Shown here piece by piece: positions 61,129 to 64,000 of a stretch of DNA of 64,000 nucleotides. The position numbers were made by a program, and so were the translations under genes. This DNA is from an uncultured bacterium (GTDB taxonomy: Bacteria; Verrucomicrobiota; Lentisphaeria; Victivallales; UBA1829). The stretch lies in the NCBI GenBank assembly GCA_902774245.1, contig CACYHQ010000009.1, positions 1 through 64,000 of the forward strand, given 5' to 3'. Under the pieces are notes generated by a model that saw only the letters and a list, made by a program, of their open reading frames with translations, had not been told where the DNA came from and searched no databases. Numbering within the stretch: the first letter of the stretch is position 1; each line of letters begins with the position of its first letter.

Positions 61129-61845
61129 TCATTCTTCCGGTTTTTCGAGCTTCCACCCGAAATCGTTGTGATAAATCATCTGTTTGGTCATGCCGCCGTC
61201 GATGCAGATATTCTCTCCTGTGATGAAGCCTCCTTTGTCCGAGGCGAGAAAGAGAACCATATTTGCGATATCGAGCGGATTGCCGACACGACCAGTGAAA
61301 TGCTGCGCGGCATCGGGACCGGAGTATTCCTTGAACGAGGTATCAATCCAGCCGGGCGAAATGGAATTGACGCGGACACGTCCGGCGAAGCTCGCGGCAA
61401 GAGCGTGTGTGAGCGCAGCAATGCCGCCTTTAGCAGCGGTGTAACTCTCCGTTTGAGGCTGGCTCATTCGGTCGCGCGAGGAGGAGATGTTGATGATGGA
61501 CGCGCCTTCCGCGAAATGGTCTTTGAACAGCTTCGCCAGATAGAACGGTGCGACAACGCCAACCGCCTGAGCGTAGGCGAATTCCTCGTATGTACATTCG
61601 TCAATGCCTTTGAACAGCGGCATGGCGTTATTCACGATAATGTCTACATGTCCGCTTTTCGCGATGACCTCGGCAGCGAACTGTTCGAGGTCGGCTTTTT
61701 TGGCGAGGTCTCCCACGAACCACGGCCCCTGCTGGATGTCGATTATATGAACGATAGCCCCTTCACGCACGAAACACTCGGCACAGCATTTGCCAATGCC
61801 CTGAGCGCCTCCGGTCACGACTACGACTTTGTTTTGGAATGACAT
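61129..61845 (-). CDS. Short-chain dehydrogenase/reductase
   Basis: A 238-residue classical SDR. VVVVTGGAQGIGKCCAECF is the TGxxxGIG cofactor motif, IVNNAMP is the NNAG-like block (with M for G), INISSSRD holds the catalytic Ser, and SYTAAKGGIAALTHALA holds the YxxxK. NSISPGWIDTSF and the C-terminal ENICIDGGMTKQMIY are typical. D40 region (IIDIQQGP) favours NAD. The substrate is not known. It is read from a TTGACA-17-TATATT promoter and followed after 10 bp by the tandem-repeat gene. Confidence 0.9.
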   Translation of the reverse strand: MSFQNKVVVVTGGAQGIGKCCAECFVREGAIVHIIDIQQGPWFVGDLAKKADLEQFAAEVIAKSGHVDIIVNNAMPLFKGIDECTYEEFAYAQAVGVVAPFYLAKLFKDHFAEGASIINISSSRDRMSQPQTESYTAAKGGIAALTHALAASFAGRVRVNSISPGWIDTSFKEYSGPDAAQHFTGRVGNPLDIANMVLFLASDKGGFITGENICIDGGMTKQMIYHNDFGWKLEKPEE

Positions 61846-61925
61846 ATCTCGGTTTTCCTACAAATTCAGGTTGGCTTTGTTCAAAAAACATGAACCAGTT
61901 CGTTTCGGAGCTGTTTGTTCACGAT

Positions 61926-61954
61926 AATATACCATTGTGCCTGCTCATTGTCAA
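61926..61954 (-). promoter_or_regulatory. Promoter of the SDR gene
   Basis: On the minus strand TTGACA (61949-61954), 17 nt, TATATT (61926-61931), the best consensus match in the window; about 75 nt leader. Confidence 0.7.
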
Positions 61955-61962
61955 ACGGTTTT

Positions 61963-62427
61963 TTACCCAAAGCATGGCCTTTCCATACTCTCGTCTGCTC
62001 TTGCCTGACCACGGGCAAGAGCAAAGTTGTACGAGCGAGTAATGACGGAATGAAAAACGTTCCACTGGCGACCGGGAGGGAGGCCGTTGCAACCGTGCGT
62101 CTCTTTGAGCATCTTTCGCCCGTGATACAGCTTCAAATACCATGAATTGCCGTCCAACACCATGACGCCGACCGGAGGGTGATACTCCTCCGCCCAGTCA
62201 GCCATGTGGCTCAGTTCAAGTCTCGATTTGAAAGCGATACCTTCGGCGAATGTGATTCTGCATGACCAGATCCCCTCAATCGCCTTCAATTCCAGTTCAC
62301 CGCGCTTAAAGTCAATTGTCAACGTCCTACCGACGACATCCGGCCAGAGGTCTTCGTGAAAAATGAGCTTGTTGTAGTTTATATATGTCGGTAGCTCCGG
62401 CTGTTTATTCGTTTGCCTCTTGAACAT
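61963..62427 (-). CDS. Hypothetical protein
   Basis: A 154-residue protein that I do not recognise. It starts MFKRQTNKQPELPTYINY with GAGGAG 6 nt before the ATG, a good ribosome binding site. Middle strands (VVGRTLTIDFKRGELELKAI, GVMVLDGNSWYLKLYHGRKM) suggest a small beta-rich cytoplasmic domain; there is no signal peptide or membrane segment. Its stop lies just before the SDR promoter. Codon use is close to the surrounding genes. Confidence 0.6.
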   Translation of the reverse strand: MFKRQTNKQPELPTYINYNKLIFHEDLWPDVVGRTLTIDFKRGELELKAIEGIWSCRITFAEGIAFKSRLELSHMADWAEEYHPPVGVMVLDGNSWYLKLYHGRKMLKETHGCNGLPPGRQWNVFHSVITRSYNFALARGQARADESMERPCFG

Positions 62428-62622
62428 TGTTTGCTCCTCGTCTCCATGTCACGCGTTGTCATCTCGGATCGGAATCTCCATGATTCCGTGTCATCCGCTT
62501 TTCGCGTTCCGAGGTTAATATAGCACATAACACTGCTATCTAATGTCAGTTTAAATTAAAAAAATGCGAAAAAGTCGGAAAAAAGACGTGTCGGTTATTT
62601 CCTGTTTTCGCCAAAATCCCGC

Positions 62623-62651
62623 TTGATTTCGCGCGCATGCAGATGTATATT
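62623..62651 (+). promoter_or_regulatory. Promoter of the esterase gene
   Basis: TTGATT (62623-62628), 17 nt, TATATT (62646-62651), predicting a 160 nt leader to 62818. The 390 bp gap 62428-62817 otherwise holds an AT-rich stretch around 62540-62590 and a weak CCGGGAAG/CTTCCCGG hairpin near 62690; no gene is convincing. Confidence 0.65.
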
Positions 62652-62817
62652 CATTTTGCGATTTCCCCTTGCAGGAAATTCCGCCGGGAAGTCCTTCTCT
62701 TCCCGGAACGCGACCGGATAGCATCGCACCCGAGATGCGCCCAAGCTCCATGAAATCCCATTCGAACAAATCAACATAACAAACAGCCCATGACAACAAA
62801 ACGGGCAGAGGTACAAC

Positions 62818-63726
62818 ATGAAAAACTTATTGAAAATGGCATCCATCCTGAGCGTGGCGTTACTGTCCGCATGTGCGACAGTCTCATCCGACGACGACCC
62901 GTCGAAGGATTACGCCTGGGCGCGGGCGACCGTGGAAGCCGCGGAACCCGGCAACCTCTCCGGCATCACGCCGTACGGGAAATTTCAGCGCTGCACCTAC
63001 TTTTCGCGCACGGCAGGCCGTGACACGAACATGAACGTCCTGCTGCCGCCCGATTATTCGAAGGACAAACAGTATCCTGTCGTCTACATCCTGCACGGAT
63101 ATACCGACGACGAGACCTGGATGGCGCGCGACGTCGTCGGCATCCCGCAAATGCTGACGCAGCTCTACGCGGACGGGAAGGCAAAAGAAATGATCGTGGT
63201 CCTGACCTATAACTTCACGAACAAGGAACATGCGCGTGTCAACGGACTCGACATTATGACCGCCATCAAAGGCTACGACGATTTCATCGACGACATGGTC
63301 ACCGATGTGATGCCGTTCGTCGAAAAGACGTTCTCCGTGAAGAAAGGCCGCAAAAACGCCGCGATCACGGGCTTCTCCATGGGCGGGCGCGAATCCATGT
63401 TCATCGCGTTCCGTCACCCGGAACTTTTCGGCTATGTCGGCGCGGTTGCCCCCGCACCCGGACTTGTTCCCGTGCCGAATTCGCCCATGCATCCCGGCCA
63501 GATGAAGCCGGAGGAAATGAAGTTTCCGGCGGAATACACCCCGAAATTCTTCCTGCTGAGCGCGGGCGGAAACGACAATGCGGTCCGCAATACACCGTCT
63601 GACTATCGCAAGATCTTGACCGACAACGGTATGGATGTTATTTGGAGTCTGACGCCCGGCACGGGTCACGACCCCTCGAGTGTCAAACCGCATCTGTACA
63701 AGTTCTTCCAGATCATCTTCCAGTAA
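62818..63726 (+). CDS. Esterase lipoprotein (CE1/esterase D-like alpha/beta hydrolase)
   Basis: A 302-residue lipoprotein: MKNLLKMASILSVALLSAC with the lipobox Cys19. The hydrolase core has NVLLPPDYSKDKQYPVVYILHGYTDDETWM (oxyanion region HGY), then ITGFSMGGRESMFIAFRHPELFGYVGAVAP with the nucleophile Ser in GFSMGG, and a late PGTGHDPSSVKPHLYKFF with the His. It is like secreted feruloyl/xylan esterases of the CE1 family found beside plant-polysaccharide degradation genes. Acyl specificity is unknown. It is expressed from its own promoter. Confidence 0.9.
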   Translation: MKNLLKMASILSVALLSACATVSSDDDPSKDYAWARATVEAAEPGNLSGITPYGKFQRCTYFSRTAGRDTNMNVLLPPDYSKDKQYPVVYILHGYTDDETWMARDVVGIPQMLTQLYADGKAKEMIVVLTYNFTNKEHARVNGLDIMTAIKGYDDFIDDMVTDVMPFVEKTFSVKKGRKNAAITGFSMGGRESMFIAFRHPELFGYVGAVAPAPGLVPVPNSPMHPGQMKPEEMKFPAEYTPKFFLLSAGGNDNAVRNTPSDYRKILTDNGMDVIWSLTPGTGHDPSSVKPHLYKFFQIIFQ

Positions 63727-63820
63727 CACCCGCTATTTGTTTTACCGCCTCCGGCATCCGCCATGGGTGTCTTTCGTTTGATTGTTTGCTTCTCCTCAAT
63801 TCAAGGAAAGAAAGGCAACT

Positions 63821-64000
63821 ATGTTCATGAGAAAAACGCTTTGTTCCGTAAAACCTGTCCCGATTCTGCTGGCATTGGCGTGTACCGCCGCATTTTTCAC
63901 CTCGTGCGCGACGGATTCCGGGGATGCGGTATCGCGAAATGCACAGGGATTGCAGCTTCCGCAGGAAAAGAATCCGGATCTCCTGGATGCGGGCAAGCGC
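63821..64000 (+). CDS. Lipoprotein, 5' part only
   Basis: The first 60 residues of a gene that runs off the right edge: MFMRKTLCSVKPVPILLALACT, then AAFFTSC with a lipobox Cys, followed by ATDSGDAVSRNAQGLQL. AAAGG precedes the ATG. The mature part begins with a polar stretch of unknown type. It may be co-transcribed with the esterase (95 bp gap). Confidence 0.75.
   Translation, partial: MFMRKTLCSVKPVPILLALACTAAFFTSCATDSGDAVSRNAQGLQLPQEKNPDLLDAGKR

Noticed and set aside
49801-62500. Attachment-site duplication of tRNA-Arg
   Set aside because: I searched by eye for a second copy of the tRNA 3' end to the right and found none, so integration at the tRNA is not supported here.

Overview
The window is high-GC DNA, densely packed with short gaps, from a Gram-negative bacterium. 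Evidence for the cell type is a MurJ lipid II flippase, lipobox proteins, a beta-solenoid surface protein and secreted carbohydrate-active enzymes. The long AIDA-type repeat protein ending in an FG-GAP-like calcium motif, the Ser/Thr kinases with extracytoplasmic sensor domains and the LplT-PlsC-acyl ligase fusion fit the PVC superphylum, most likely a gut Lentisphaerota (Victivallis-like). That assignment is inferred from gene content only.

Layout. 1-3.4 kb: a minus-strand AIDA-like repeat protein cut by the left edge, then a RelB/RelE-like toxin-antitoxin pair. 3.5-7.4 kb: a plus-strand operon pyrK-pyrD-inositol phosphatase-FkbM methyltransferase. 7.4-13.9 kb: a sensor protein with a decayed SpoIIE-type phosphatase domain, ligA and a secreted GH127 enzyme. 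14.0-22.6 kb: a complete type V-A CRISPR-Cas locus (cas12a-cas4-cas1-cas2, a leader promoter, 38 perfect repeats plus one truncated repeat). 22.7-27.8 kb: hom, aspartate kinase, dCMP deaminase, a secreted unknown and an acyl-ACP thioesterase. 27.9-32.8 kb: a MarR regulator divergent from a large MFS/acyltransferase/acyl ligase fusion, and a small thioesterase. 32.8-44.9 kb: mostly housekeeping genes (murJ, ychF, a reductase, an MFS transporter, recJ, tRNA-Leu, a lipoprotein, rnr, panB, a secreted nitroreductase). 45.0-49.6 kb: a translationally coupled pair of membrane kinase-like sensors, the first a pseudokinase and the second with intact motifs. 49.8-60.7 kb: tRNA-Arg, then a defence island with two strong hairpins enclosing two tiny membrane-protein ORFs, a KAP NTPase, an RloC/PrrC-like ATPase with a candidate anticodon nuclease triad, and a type I restriction operon hsdR-hsdM-hsdS. 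60.7-64 kb: a 20-residue-repeat secreted protein, an SDR enzyme, a hypothetical protein, an esterase lipoprotein and a partial lipoprotein.

How it works together. Three defence strategies lie within about 46 kb: RNA-guided DNA cleavage (Cas12a with its own adaptation genes), type I restriction, and a putative suicidal tRNA nuclease that in known relatives is released when type I restriction is blocked. The lipid genes (thioesterases, MarR, Aas-like fusion) look like one fatty-acid salvage or remodelling neighbourhood. A recurring promoter of the form TTGAnn, 16 or 17 nt, TATATT is seen before at least ten genes on both strands, so most transcription units here seem to be read by a housekeeping sigma factor. 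Coding GC differs visibly: cas4-cas1-cas2, the KAP gene and the RloC-like gene are AT-richer than their surroundings, while cas12a matches the host.
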